A DNA stretch of 64,000 nt from NCBI RefSeq assembly GCF_026283945.1, contig NZ_JAPDPC010000003.1:1-64000 (forward strand), in the 5' to 3' direction. The number at the start of each line of letters is the position of its first letter. The first letter of the stretch is position 1. The stretch is from Dyella humicola (lineage in GTDB: Bacteria; Pseudomonadota; Gammaproteobacteria; Xanthomonadales; Rhodanobacteraceae). A model generated the notes under the pieces. The model was not told the origin of the DNA, did no database searches, and worked only from the letters and a program-made list of their open reading frames with translations. The position numbers and the translations under genes are program-made. Below, piece after piece: positions 51,529 to 60,666 of this stretch.

Positions 51529-52377
51529 TCAGAACGTGGCGTTGCCGATGATGCCGGCGCGTTCCATCTTTCGATGGCAGGGCGGGTAATCCATGACGGC
51601 GTAGTGTTGGGTGGAACGGTTGTCCCAGATGGCGACGCTGTTCTTCTGCCAGCGCCAGCGCACCTGGTATTCGGGGATATAGGCCTGGCTGATCAAATAG
51701 CTGAGCAGCTGGCTCGCACCCGGGTTGGCGTCCTGGCCGAAGCGCACGTTGTCCTTGGTGTGGAAGTTGCTGAAGTGCGTGGTGAAGGCGTTGACGAACA
51801 GCACCTTCTCGCCGGTCTCCGGATGCGTGCGCACCACCGGATGCTCGGCATCGGGATATTGGGCCTTGAGCGCGAGGCGCCGTTCGATCGGCATCGCCGC
51901 GCCGAACGAGGCCTCGATGCTGTGGCGTGCTCGCAGGTTGGCGATCTGCGCCTTCACGTGCTCGGGCAACATCTCGTAGGCGAGCACCATGTTCGCCCAC
52001 ATGGTGTCGCCCCCTACGGGCGGGCATTCCACGCAGCGCAGCACGCAGCCCATCGGTGGCACCTCGCGCCAGGTGGCATCGGTATGCCAGGCGTTTTCGT
52101 AACGGTCGTTCGGCGTATCGGGCGTCTTGTAGATCTGCACCAGGCCCGGCGCATCGGGATGGCTCGGTGCCACCGGGTGGTCCTCCAGCTCGCCGAAGCG
52201 GCGCGCGAAGGCGACGTGGTCCTGGCGGCTGATGTCCTGGTCGCGCAGGAACAACACGCGGTGCTTGAGCAGGGCCGCCTTGATCTCGGCGAACAGGGCC
52301 TCGTCGTGGGCGGCGTCGGCGAGACTCACGCCGAACAGTTCAGCGCCGATATGACAGGTCAGTGGCTCGATGCGCAT
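51529..52377 (-). CDS. TauD/TfdA-family Fe(II)/2-oxoglutarate dioxygenase
   Basis: A non-heme iron dioxygenase of 282 residues. The facial triad is His98-x-Asp100 in WHTD and the distal His258 in STQHYA; the 2-oxoglutarate Arg is Arg269 or nearby. The family hydroxylates taurine, 2,4-D, alkyl sulfates and related compounds, releasing a polar group or starting their breakdown. Here it follows the quinone oxidoreductase by nine bases and precedes BKACE by 35, inside one run. Confidence 0.92.
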   Translation of the reverse strand: MRIEPLTCHIGAELFGVSLADAAHDEALFAEIKAALLKHRVLFLRDQDISRQDHVAFARRFGELEDHPVAPSHPDAPGLVQIYKTPDTPNDRYENAWHTDATWREVPPMGCVLRCVECPPVGGDTMWANMVLAYEMLPEHVKAQIANLRARHSIEASFGAAMPIERRLALKAQYPDAEHPVVRTHPETGEKVLFVNAFTTHFSNFHTKDNVRFGQDANPGASQLLSYLISQAYIPEYQVRWRWQKNSVAIWDNRSTQHYAVMDYPPCHRKMERAGIIGNATF

Positions 52378-52386
52378 GAAGGTTCC

Positions 52387-53367
52387 TCAGAGGACGAAGA
52401 TCGACGAGCCGGTCGTCTTGCGCGCCTCGAGGTCGCGGTGCGCCTGCACCGCATCCTCGAGTGCATAGCGCTGGTTGATCTCGATCTTGATGCGGCCGGA
52501 GGCGACGTGGCTGAACAGCTCATTGGCGAGCTCGGCCTTTTCGGCGGGATCGGCAATGTAGTCGGCCAGCGCCGGGCGGGTGAGGTAAAGCGAGCCCTTC
52601 ATGGCGAGGATCTGCGGGTCGAACGGCGGGATCGTGCCGGAGGCGGTGCCCACGCAAACCATGAGGCCACGACGGCGCAGCGAATCCAGCGAAGCCATGA
52701 ACGTGTTCCTGCCGACCGAATCGAACACGACCGACACACCCTTGCCGTCGGTCAGCTCGCGCACGCGCGCGGCCACGTCCTGGTGGCTGTAGTTGATCAC
52801 GTCGTCACAGCCGTGGGCGCGCGCAACGGCGGCCTTCTCGTCGGTCGAGACCGTGCCGATCACGCGCAGGCCGAGCAGCTTGGCCCATTGGGCGACGATC
52901 AAGCCAACGCCACCGGCGGCGGCATGCAGAAGAATCGTCTCGCCCGCCGCGAACGGGTAGATGCGGCGCATCAGGTACGCCGCGGTCAGTCCGCGCATGG
53001 TCATCGCCGCAGCGGTTTCGCTGCCAATGGTGCTCGGCAGCCGGACCAGCGGCGTGGCCGGAACCAGGCGGGCCGTGCTGTACGCGCCGAGCGTGTTGAG
53101 AAAGCCGGTGTAGGTAACGCGGTCGCCCACGGCGACGTTGGTCACGCCTGCGCCGACTTCCTCGACTATGCCCGCCGCCTCCACCCCAATGCCGTTGGGC
53201 AGGGGAATCGGATAGGTGCCGTTGCGGAAATAGGTGTCCGCGAAATTCAGGCCCACCGCCTGGTGACGCAGGCGCACTTGGCCCGGGCCAGGCGCGCCGA
53301 CTTCGACTTTTTCGTAGCGCAGCACATCAGGGCTGCCGGCCTCGTAAAAGCGGATTGCATGTTCCAC
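52387..53367 (-). CDS. quinone oxidoreductase-like MDR protein
   Basis: A medium-chain reductase of 326 residues without the zinc ligands of alcohol dehydrogenase, so it is QOR-like. NADPH-binding motif AAAGGVGLIVAQWAKLLG and the YRIYPF region fit the family. It reduces quinones or enones with NADPH. It starts 57 bases after the USP-hemerythrin gene and nine bases before the dioxygenase on the same strand. Confidence 0.92.
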   Translation of the reverse strand: MEHAIRFYEAGSPDVLRYEKVEVGAPGPGQVRLRHQAVGLNFADTYFRNGTYPIPLPNGIGVEAAGIVEEVGAGVTNVAVGDRVTYTGFLNTLGAYSTARLVPATPLVRLPSTIGSETAAAMTMRGLTAAYLMRRIYPFAAGETILLHAAAGGVGLIVAQWAKLLGLRVIGTVSTDEKAAVARAHGCDDVINYSHQDVAARVRELTDGKGVSVVFDSVGRNTFMASLDSLRRRGLMVCVGTASGTIPPFDPQILAMKGSLYLTRPALADYIADPAEKAELANELFSHVASGRIKIEINQRYALEDAVQAHRDLEARKTTGSSIFVL

Positions 53368-53424
53368 GCGATACTCCTTGAATCAAACCCGGGCAGGTGC
53401 GCCTGAGGTGTGGCTGATGAGGTT

Positions 53425-54438
53425 CTAGCTGTCGGCTGAATCCGGCGCGAAATTGACGATGCGGGAGAACAACTGCCGATGCTCGGCCTCGTTCTCCTCA
53501 TCGCGGCTGTCGACGAACGCAGCGTGGACCGCGCGCCAGTCCGTTTCGGTGAGATAGCGCTCGGCGGCCGGAATAATTACGCCCTCCTCGCGCCCCATGT
53601 GTTCCCACATGAAATGTGCGTACTGTTCGACGGCGTCACGCAACTCACCCAGGGTGGCGGCGTTGCGGTCGTAGCGCTCGAGCAGGGCGGCGTGTGCCTC
53701 GACCAGGGAACGGCCGCGTTCGTGCTGGCGCTCCAGCTCGTCGAGCTCGGCATGGAACACCGCGGTCCGTTCGCGCAGGCGCCTGTACAGCTGGTCGTGT
53801 CCTTTCACGCGGCGCGCGGCGGCCGGAAATTCCATGATGTAACGGACCATGGCCCGCATCAGTGGAACATCAGCGGTGCCGCCCTGTTGTGCATAGGTGT
53901 TCACCAGACGCAGCCACGCATGCAGAACCGCGGCTACCGAGCGGTGCTCTTCGCGGATCCTGGCAATGACGGGATTGGCGTCGCCCGTCTCTCGCATCGC
54001 AGACACCAGCACGGGCAGCTCGCCGTGCGTAAGCACGTTAAGCGTCTGCGAGCCGAGCGTCATGCCCGTGCGGGCCTTGTGACCATGCGAGGCCATGAAG
54101 ATCAGGTCGCATCCGGCGTCGCGCGCCACGTCGAGTATGGCCTGGTACGGCGTATCGCCGCCGCGCACCAGTGAGTCGCAAGGCACACCGAGTGCACGGG
54201 CAGCCGACTCCGCCATGGTGAGCAGCGCCCGTGCACGGTCCTGGTAGGTATCGCGGTACTCGGCCAGCGAGGACGGGCTCACCACGTCGGCGTTGCCGGC
54301 CGCCCGTGAAGCATGATCCGCTTGCACATGCAGATAAGTCACACGCGCGCCCAACGTATGCGCGAACTTGACGGCCCGACTGACCGTCTCGATCGACAGT
54401 TCAGTGTCATCGAGTGGAACAAGCAGATGACGATACAT
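53425..54438 (-). CDS. UspA-hemerythrin fusion protein
   Basis: A protein of 337 residues joining two domains. Residues 1-145 are a universal stress protein: MYRHLLVPLDDTELS and the nucleotide loop GSQTLNVLTH (G-2x-G-9x-G-like, GHKARTGMTLGSQT). Residues about 150-330 are a hemerythrin-like four-helix domain with EEHRSVAAVLHAWL, HAELDELE, HFMWEHMGREEGVIIP and HRQLF, which provides the His/Glu ligands of a di-iron site. It may sense oxygen, nitric oxide or redox stress. The RBS AGGAG lies six bases before ATG. It is the first gene of the minus-strand run and is divergent from the LuxR gene. Confidence 0.88.
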   Translation of the reverse strand: MYRHLLVPLDDTELSIETVSRAVKFAHTLGARVTYLHVQADHASRAAGNADVVSPSSLAEYRDTYQDRARALLTMAESAARALGVPCDSLVRGGDTPYQAILDVARDAGCDLIFMASHGHKARTGMTLGSQTLNVLTHGELPVLVSAMRETGDANPVIARIREEHRSVAAVLHAWLRLVNTYAQQGGTADVPLMRAMVRYIMEFPAAARRVKGHDQLYRRLRERTAVFHAELDELERQHERGRSLVEAHAALLERYDRNAATLGELRDAVEQYAHFMWEHMGREEGVIIPAAERYLTETDWRAVHAAFVDSRDEENEAEHRQLFSRIVNFAPDSADS

Positions 54439-54703
54439 ACTGACTCCTGACAGGTGTGCTACCCGTGAACCTGGACGGGACCGCCCCACCAGCGCCGGAC
54501 GCTGCTGGAACCCACCGCTGCTGCCGTGAAGAGGAGTCCCTGCCGCCCGCGCCCGATGCCGCCGTTTGCAGACATCGATCTTCGAGAGCGTAGGTCCGGT
54601 CGCAAGACGCTCCACTTCAAGTCGTTCACGCCGGCGTCGCAGCCGGGAGTCCCCCAACCCTAAAACGTCGCGAGGCCAAGCCTATGTCTCGCCATGCATG
54701 GGC

Positions 54704-54730
54704 TCCCCCCCCGGCAAGGAGGGGGGTGAG
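54704..54730. promoter_or_regulatory. C8-N8-G5 regulon element, copy B
   Basis: TCCCCCCCCG-N7-GGGGGGTGAG. It keeps the exact C8-N8-G5 spacing of copies A and C but differs outside it. It lies between the divergent USP-hemerythrin and LuxR genes and could control either or both. A second, weaker relative (CCCCCAACCCTAAAACGTCG) begins near 54651. Confidence 0.55.
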
Positions 54731-54892
54731 TCGCCCGATGGCAAGTGGTCACGAGCGCTGCGGCGTGCCTACAATGTCTGGCGGTCGTGCACCGCACGCG
54801 CTCGCGGACTTCATCGGTCGGCGCGCATCCGTGCCAGCGATCGCGTCGCCCGTTCGGAGACCTTGCTCCAGCGCACCACGGGAACCTGTCTG

Positions 54893-57583
54893 ATGGCCAC
54901 CACCTCCAGCGAGGCCGTACCCGCCATCGCTGAGCTTGTTCTGAAGACCATGCCTCCGCGGACGCCTCGTCATCGGCTGATCCGTCCGCGGCTCGGTCTG
55001 GACGATGAGCAGTTTCGCGATTGCCCGCTGATTCTCGTGCAGGCGCCGCCCGGATTCGGCAAGACGTCGCTGCTGGCACAGTGGCGACACGAATTCCTGG
55101 CGCGCGGTTCGGCCGTGGCCTGGATCTCCGCCGATGGCAGCCCCGATCCTCAGCGCGTGTTGCACAGCCTGGTGCTGGCGGTGCGGATGGGCTGTGGCCG
55201 CCCGAATTTCGGTACCACGCTGCTGGAAGGCGGCGCGGCGACCATGGGTGATCTGGAGCGCATCACGGCCTGGTTGAGCGAGGTGGCCCAGGCTTCGTTG
55301 TCGTTGGTCTTGATGATCGACGAGGCCGAGCGGATGTCGGCCAACAGTCTCGCGGCGCTCGATTACCTCTTGCATAACGCACCGCCGAATCTACGCGTGG
55401 TGGTGGCTGGACGTGGCGCGCTGGATGGCATGGTGGCCGATCTGCTCACCTACGGCCTGTGCACGTCAGTTGGCATCGAGAGTCTGCGTTTCACCCTCGA
55501 GGAAACCATCGCCCTGGTGCGCAATCGTGTGGGCAACAAGGCCGATGCCGACACGTGCGCACGCCTGCACGACATGACCGAGGGTTGGCCGCTTGGGCTG
55601 CAACTCGTGCTGGCGGCCATGGAGCGCGGTAGCGACCCACGCAGCATTCTCGGCACCCATTTGTCCGGCTCCCGTAATCAGCTCGTCGAGGCACTCACGG
55701 CCGAGCTGGCGCCCGAAGATGTGGCCTTTCTTACGCGGATTGCCGTGGTCGACCAGTTGCATCCGGACTTGTGCACGGCGCTGACCGGCGATGCCGAGGC
55801 GCCGGAACGATTGGCACGGCTGGCTCGTGACACGCCCATCTTCGTGGAGGGCGAGGATTCTGCGTGGTACCGCCTGCACGCGCTGGCCTGTGATGCGCTG
55901 CGCGCACACCTGGCGGAACTGCCCGCGCAAGAGCGCGCCGAGTTGCACGGACGGGCGCAGACCTGGCTTGCAGCGCACGGCATGTTCACCCAGGCCGCGC
56001 GTCATGCGCGAGAAGCGGGGCGGGAGGGTGTGGCCATTGAACTGGCCCAGCAAGGCCTCTACGAAGCCGTCACGCAAGGACACATCGGGACGGTGCGTGA
56101 CTGGCTCGAGCTGCTCCCCGAAGTCGTACTGGATCAACATCCCCGGCTCCGTCTGGCGGCGGCATGGGCACTGGCAGTGAGCGAGCGCCACGAGGAAGCC
56201 GAGCGCATGGTCGGACTGATCCTCTCGCGTCCGGATGTCGATGTCGCCTTGCGTTACGAGTGCGTGCTGATTGCCAGCGGCGCGGCCTATTTTGCCGACG
56301 ATCCCGATCGCTGCGTGGCCATGTTTGCACCGTGGAGCGAGGCGCCAGCCGGGATCGAGGTGCGCATGCGATGGATGCATGTCAACCGCCAGGCCATGCT
56401 CGCGCTGCTGCAGGGCGATCCGGTGCAGGCGCGCCGGCTCCTGCAAAGCGCAGCGCGCCCGGACCTGCCACAGGGAACCGACTATGTGGCGCGCTGGGGC
56501 GAGTTCATCATCGGGCTCAGCTATTTGTGGGAGGGACAAGTGCGGCTCGGCGAGGAGGGGTTGCGGCTCGCCCTTGGTTCCATCGATGCCAAACTTGGTC
56601 GACGGCACCCGCTCTCCTGCATGATCGCGGCGCTGCTGGCGGCGGCAGTCTATGAGGCCGGACGACTGGACGAGGCGGTCGCATTGCTCGCCAACCGGCT
56701 CGATGTGCTCGAACGCGTGGCGGCACCGGAGGCCATCCTGGTGGGTTATCGCACGGCTACCCGGATAGCCGCTGCCCAAGGCGAAGAGCACCGCGCACTC
56801 GACATCCTGGAGGCTTTGTTCTCCATTGGCGAGGCACGCCGCCTGCCGCGCCTGTGCATTGCGAGTCTCAGCGAACAGATCCGCGTGCACGCCGGACGCT
56901 TTCGTCGCGAGACCTGCGCTGCCCTGATCGCGCGGGTCGATCAACTGGTGGCCTCCGAAAGTCCCCGGCGTGGGCCGCTCTGGCGTCGCAACGTGGAGTT
57001 GCTGAGCGCCATGGCCCACACCTATGCCGCGATGGCGGCGCAGGACTGGCCCCGCGTGCTCGAGGCGCTGGCACAGGCCGTGCCGCTGGCCGAGCAGGCG
57101 CGGCTTGGCCGCTTTCGCATCGAATGCATGACCTTGCGCGCCTATGCGTTGGACCGTAACGGTGAGGATGGCCGCACCCTGCTGCACGAGGCGATGAGCC
57201 TTGCCAGAACCTACGGCCTGACGCGCGTTTTCGCCGACACCCACCCGGTGGCGGCGGACTGGGCATACCGTATGGCGGACGAGGGAGGCGGTGAAGCGGG
57301 GCACCCATCGACACCGCCGGCACGGGTGGTCAATCCGCCCCCTGAGCAGCATCAGGGCGGGCCGCGCGTGGTGCCAAGCATGGTGCTGACGCCCAAGGAA
57401 CGTGAAGTGCTGGAGCTGCTCGCCCGCAATCTGTCGAACAAGGAAATCGCCCAGGCCATGGCGGTTGGCGAGGCCACCATCAAATGGCATCTCAAGAACT
57501 TGTTCAGCAAGCTTGGCGTGGGTACACGCCGGCATGTGGTGCATCGGGCCCAGATGCTGGGGCTGATCCAGGGGCTGGAATAG
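54893..57583 (+). CDS. MalT-like LuxR-family regulator (LAL)
   Basis: A large ATP-binding LuxR regulator of 896 residues. Walker A is APPGFGKTS (51-59), Walker B LVLMIDEAE, then a winged-helix and long TPR-like helical region, and a C-terminal LuxR helix-turn-helix (LTPKEREVLELLARNLSNKEIAQAMAVGEATIKWHLKNLF). MalT-type proteins activate transcription when bound to an inducer and ATP. It sits at the centre of the catabolic island, beside a copy of the shared element. The start at 54893 is chosen because the 109 codons before it are Arg/Ser-rich and not conserved in character. Confidence 0.9.
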   Translation: MATTSSEAVPAIAELVLKTMPPRTPRHRLIRPRLGLDDEQFRDCPLILVQAPPGFGKTSLLAQWRHEFLARGSAVAWISADGSPDPQRVLHSLVLAVRMGCGRPNFGTTLLEGGAATMGDLERITAWLSEVAQASLSLVLMIDEAERMSANSLAALDYLLHNAPPNLRVVVAGRGALDGMVADLLTYGLCTSVGIESLRFTLEETIALVRNRVGNKADADTCARLHDMTEGWPLGLQLVLAAMERGSDPRSILGTHLSGSRNQLVEALTAELAPEDVAFLTRIAVVDQLHPDLCTALTGDAEAPERLARLARDTPIFVEGEDSAWYRLHALACDALRAHLAELPAQERAELHGRAQTWLAAHGMFTQAARHAREAGREGVAIELAQQGLYEAVTQGHIGTVRDWLELLPEVVLDQHPRLRLAAAWALAVSERHEEAERMVGLILSRPDVDVALRYECVLIASGAAYFADDPDRCVAMFAPWSEAPAGIEVRMRWMHVNRQAMLALLQGDPVQARRLLQSAARPDLPQGTDYVARWGEFIIGLSYLWEGQVRLGEEGLRLALGSIDAKLGRRHPLSCMIAALLAAAVYEAGRLDEAVALLANRLDVLERVAAPEAILVGYRTATRIAAAQGEEHRALDILEALFSIGEARRLPRLCIASLSEQIRVHAGRFRRETCAALIARVDQLVASESPRRGPLWRRNVELLSAMAHTYAAMAAQDWPRVLEALAQAVPLAEQARLGRFRIECMTLRAYALDRNGEDGRTLLHEAMSLARTYGLTRVFADTHPVAADWAYRMADEGGGEAGHPSTPPARVVNPPPEQHQGGPRVVPSMVLTPKEREVLELLARNLSNKEIAQAMAVGEATIKWHLKNLFSKLGVGTRRHVVHRAQMLGLIQGLE

Positions 57584-57673
57584 CGCGCTGCGGCGCCATC
57601 GGCGTGCGCGCGCTCCGGTCGAATCGTAACGGCTTGGTTTGCCGCCGAGCCTCCCTGCATGGCGAGTGACGAA

Positions 57674-57700
57674 CCCCTCCCCCGACGTTTTGGGGGGGGT
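57674..57700. promoter_or_regulatory. C8-N8-G5 regulon element, copy C
   Basis: On the minus strand, ACCCCCCCCA-N7-GGGGGAGGGG, identical to copy A in all 20 fixed positions; only the central seven bases differ (AAACGTC against CTCCGAT). It lies 276 bases before the DUF1329 gene. The remaining part of the 57584-57975 gap has no gene. Confidence 0.65.
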
Positions 57701-57975
57701 GCACTTCGCTGCGCGACCAACAATGGTACCGACCGCCTTCGTGCGGCTGTGCCCCTCTCTGGGCGGAGCCGGCAAATGCGGACGAGAAGAGCTAGGGCGA
57801 CGTAGCGAGCATCAGCGATGTGCACTTGCATATCGCGAGCCGACCAGACGAGACCGGTCGACCGCTGTGACGGAGCCTGTGCTTATGCCTGGGAGGAGGT
57901 GCTGCGATGCGAGCTACCGCAAGTGTTGCAGCGCCGGAACCCGACAATCGAATCACCATTGTGAGGAGTATGCGC

Positions 57976-59325
57976 ATGCAATTCCGCCAAGCCCTGATGG
58001 CCGGGGCCGTTGCCGTCTTTTTCTGCGGCGTAGGTCACGCCGGCGTATCGTCTGAGGACGCGCACAAGCTCGGTGCCACGCTTACGGGCGTGGGGGCCGA
58101 AATGGCCGGCAGCAGCGACGGTGCCATTCCCGCTTATACCGGCGGACTCACCAGTGCCCCGGCTTCGTTCAAGGCCGGCAGCGGCATTCGTCCGGACCCC
58201 TTCGCCAGCGAGAAGCCCGTCTTCTCGATCGATGCGAAGAACATGGACAAGTACGCGGCCAACCTGACCGAAGGCACCCGGGCCCTGATGAAGAAAAACC
58301 CGGGCTATCACATCGACGTCTATCCCACACATCGCACCGCGGCTTTTCCGAAGTTCGTGCTGGACAACACGGCCAAGTGCGCCGTCGAGGCCAAGACGGC
58401 AGCCAATGGCCGTTCCATGAGCGGTTGTCACGCGGGCTTCCCGTTCCCGATGCCGCAATCGGGCTTCGAGGCCATGTGGAACCATCTGGTCCGCTTCAAC
58501 GGCGTCGCCTATGCCGCCAAGTATCGCAACTACAACGTCGATGCATCAGGCGGCGTGGCGCTCACCACGGAAGGCAATGCATCCGAGGAATATCCGTACT
58601 GGGATGTGAGCAGGCCCGATGCCGATGTCTATTGGCAACAGCGCCTGATCTATACCGGCCCGGCACGTCGCGCTGGCGAGGCTTTGCAGATCGTCGACCC
58701 GCTCAATTACGAAGACAAGGGCCGCCACGCATGGCAATACCTGCCGGGGCAGCGCCGCGTGAAGGTGGCGCCTGACCTGGCGTTCGATACGCCAAACCCG
58801 GGCTCGGGCGGCGCCTCGACGTTTGATGACGTGTTCCTCTTCAATGGCTCGATGGATCGTTACGACTTCAAGTTGGTGGGCAAGAAGGAGATCTTCATCC
58901 CCTACAACGCCTACAAGATGGCGTACGACACCAAGGCGCAGGACCTGCTCAAGCCGAACTTCATCAATCCGGACGACGTGCGCTGGGAGCGCCATCGCGT
59001 GTGGGTGGTCGAGGCCACGCTGGTACCAGGCAAGCGCCATATCTACAGCAAGCGCACGTTTTACCTCGACGAGGACAGCTGGGCAGCGGTCGCCTCCGAC
59101 GCCTATGACGCCCGTGGCCAGTTGTTCCGCACCGGCTTCGCCTATATCACGCCGAGCTACGATATTCCCGCGCCGATCGCCGACCTGCACGGCATCTATG
59201 ACCTGATTGCGGGCTCGTACTCGTTGACCGCCTTTACGGGGGAAACCGGTGGCTTCCGTTACACCACGCCGATGACAGAGCGCGACTGGGCTCCGGCATC
59301 GCTGGCGGGTTCGGGCATTCGCTGA
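57976..59325 (+). CDS. DUF1329 family protein
   Basis: A protein of 449 residues with a signal peptide and the full DUF1329 domain (about 30-440). Recognisable blocks are GAIPAYTGGLT near the N terminus, PFPMPQSGFEAMWNHLVRFNG, and RFDLVGKKEIFIPYNAYK-like in the middle. It is probably periplasmic or outer-membrane associated. Family members are encoded with DUF1302 and MMPL proteins. The start at 57976 is preferred because GAGGAG lies seven bases before it; ATG 57970 would leave only one base. Confidence 0.88.
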   Translation: MQFRQALMAGAVAVFFCGVGHAGVSSEDAHKLGATLTGVGAEMAGSSDGAIPAYTGGLTSAPASFKAGSGIRPDPFASEKPVFSIDAKNMDKYAANLTEGTRALMKKNPGYHIDVYPTHRTAAFPKFVLDNTAKCAVEAKTAANGRSMSGCHAGFPFPMPQSGFEAMWNHLVRFNGVAYAAKYRNYNVDASGGVALTTEGNASEEYPYWDVSRPDADVYWQQRLIYTGPARRAGEALQIVDPLNYEDKGRHAWQYLPGQRRVKVAPDLAFDTPNPGSGGASTFDDVFLFNGSMDRYDFKLVGKKEIFIPYNAYKMAYDTKAQDLLKPNFINPDDVRWERHRVWVVEATLVPGKRHIYSKRTFYLDEDSWAAVASDAYDARGQLFRTGFAYITPSYDIPAPIADLHGIYDLIAGSYSLTAFTGETGGFRYTTPMTERDWAPASLAGSGIR

Positions 59326-59577
59326 TCGCGCTGGATGTTGCAGTCGTGGTGGCGCGCGGGACAGCACCCTGCTATCCCACGCGCCACCGACCGACAGGGG
59401 AGCCGGCATGCAGGCAAGGTGCCGCTCCCATGGCGGGGAAACACGCTCAGACGCGGGCCGTGTTTCCACCCCACCTGCACGCGTCGCCCTGGATCACGCA
59501 CGTTGCCGGCCACCGGCTTGCGCCGGGGCCTGCGCTCGGGGATTCAACATTAGGTCTTTCGTCTTCCGGGACTTCCC

Positions 59578-60645
59578 ATGTTTCTGCATAGCATTCGACG
59601 CGCGCTGGTAGCGCTTGCCTTCATGTTGCCGGCCGTTGCGTTCGCCGACTTCACCGACGTGCTGGATACGCCGGCGAGCACGAGCCCACTCGCGTCGAGG
59701 GGTTTGCTCAATGGACTGGTGCTGGCTGGCAAGCGTCTCGTGGCCGTCGGGCAACGTGGCCAAATCGTCTATTCGGACGATGCCGGCGCCAGCTGGCGAC
59801 AGGCTTCGGTACCGGTCGCATCCGATCTCGTAGCGGTGAGCTTTCCGACGCCGCAGCAGGGTTGGGCCGTGGGACATGACGGAGTCGTACTTCACAGCAG
59901 CGATGGCGGCACGACATGGATAAGGCAGCTGGATGGGCGGCGTGTTGGCCCGTTGATGATGGAACAGCTGCGTGCGCGCGCCGCCCGAGGCGAACTCGGC
60001 AGCACCGCGGACGCCGCCGCGTTGATCGAGGAAGCAGCGCGTATCGCGGCGCAAGGTGCCGAGAACCCGTTTCTTGATGTCTGGTTTGCCGACGAGCACA
60101 ACGGCTTCATCGTCGGCGCCTTCAACCTGATCTTTAGGACCACGGACGGCGGCAAGACCTGGGTCTCGTGGTTCGATCGCACCGAAAACCCCGATCGCCT
60201 GCACCTGTATGCGGTACGCGGCGTGGGTACGGACGTCTATATCGCGGGCGAGCAGGGCCTGCTGCTCAAGCTCGACCGTGGGGCCGAGCGCTTCCATGTG
60301 CTCGCCACGCCCTACAAAGGCACTTATTTTGGCGTCGTCGGCAGCAGCGATGCGGTGCTCGTCTACGGCCTGCGCGGCAATGCCTATCGCAGCATTGACG
60401 GCGGCGCGCATTGGCAAGCCATCGACACCGGCATCCAGGAAGGGCTCACCGGCAGCGCGGCGTTTGGTGCGCAGGGTCTGGCCCTGGTCAGCCAGGCAGG
60501 CAGCCTGCTGGTGAGCCGCGACAGTGGTGCGCACTTCACGCTGTACAGGCAGGCCAAGCCCGTACCAGCCTCCGCCGTTGCCGTCGCGGGCGATGCCACC
60601 GTGATCGCCGGCGCGCTTGGGGTGAAAACCCAGGCGTCGCACTGA
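59578..60645 (+). CDS. YCF48/BNR-repeat periplasmic protein
   Basis: A protein of 355 residues with a signal peptide (cleaved near AFADF) and repeated beta-propeller blades with the BNR/YCF48 sequence: QIVYSDDAGASWRQ, VVLHSSDGGTTWIRQ, LIFRTTDGGKTWVS, NAYRSIDGGAHWQ. It probably forms a seven-bladed propeller in the periplasm. In gene sets with DUF1302, DUF1329 and MMPL it is a standard member; its role there is not known. It begins 252 bases after DUF1329. Confidence 0.88.
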   Translation: MFLHSIRRALVALAFMLPAVAFADFTDVLDTPASTSPLASRGLLNGLVLAGKRLVAVGQRGQIVYSDDAGASWRQASVPVASDLVAVSFPTPQQGWAVGHDGVVLHSSDGGTTWIRQLDGRRVGPLMMEQLRARAARGELGSTADAAALIEEAARIAAQGAENPFLDVWFADEHNGFIVGAFNLIFRTTDGGKTWVSWFDRTENPDRLHLYAVRGVGTDVYIAGEQGLLLKLDRGAERFHVLATPYKGTYFGVVGSSDAVLVYGLRGNAYRSIDGGAHWQAIDTGIQEGLTGSAAFGAQGLALVSQAGSLLVSRDSGAHFTLYRQAKPVPASAVAVAGDATVIAGALGVKTQASH

Positions 60646-60666
60646 GAAGGTTGGGAGACAAGCACG

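Noticed and set aside
51505-53406. A 633-codon open frame antisense to the BKACE, TauD and quinone oxidoreductase genes
   Set aside because: It covers recognised genes on the other strand and its product has no family features. High GC makes such antisense frames stay open.
55466-57775. A 769-codon frame antisense to the MalT-like gene
   Set aside because: Same reason: codon pattern and domains support only the plus-strand gene.
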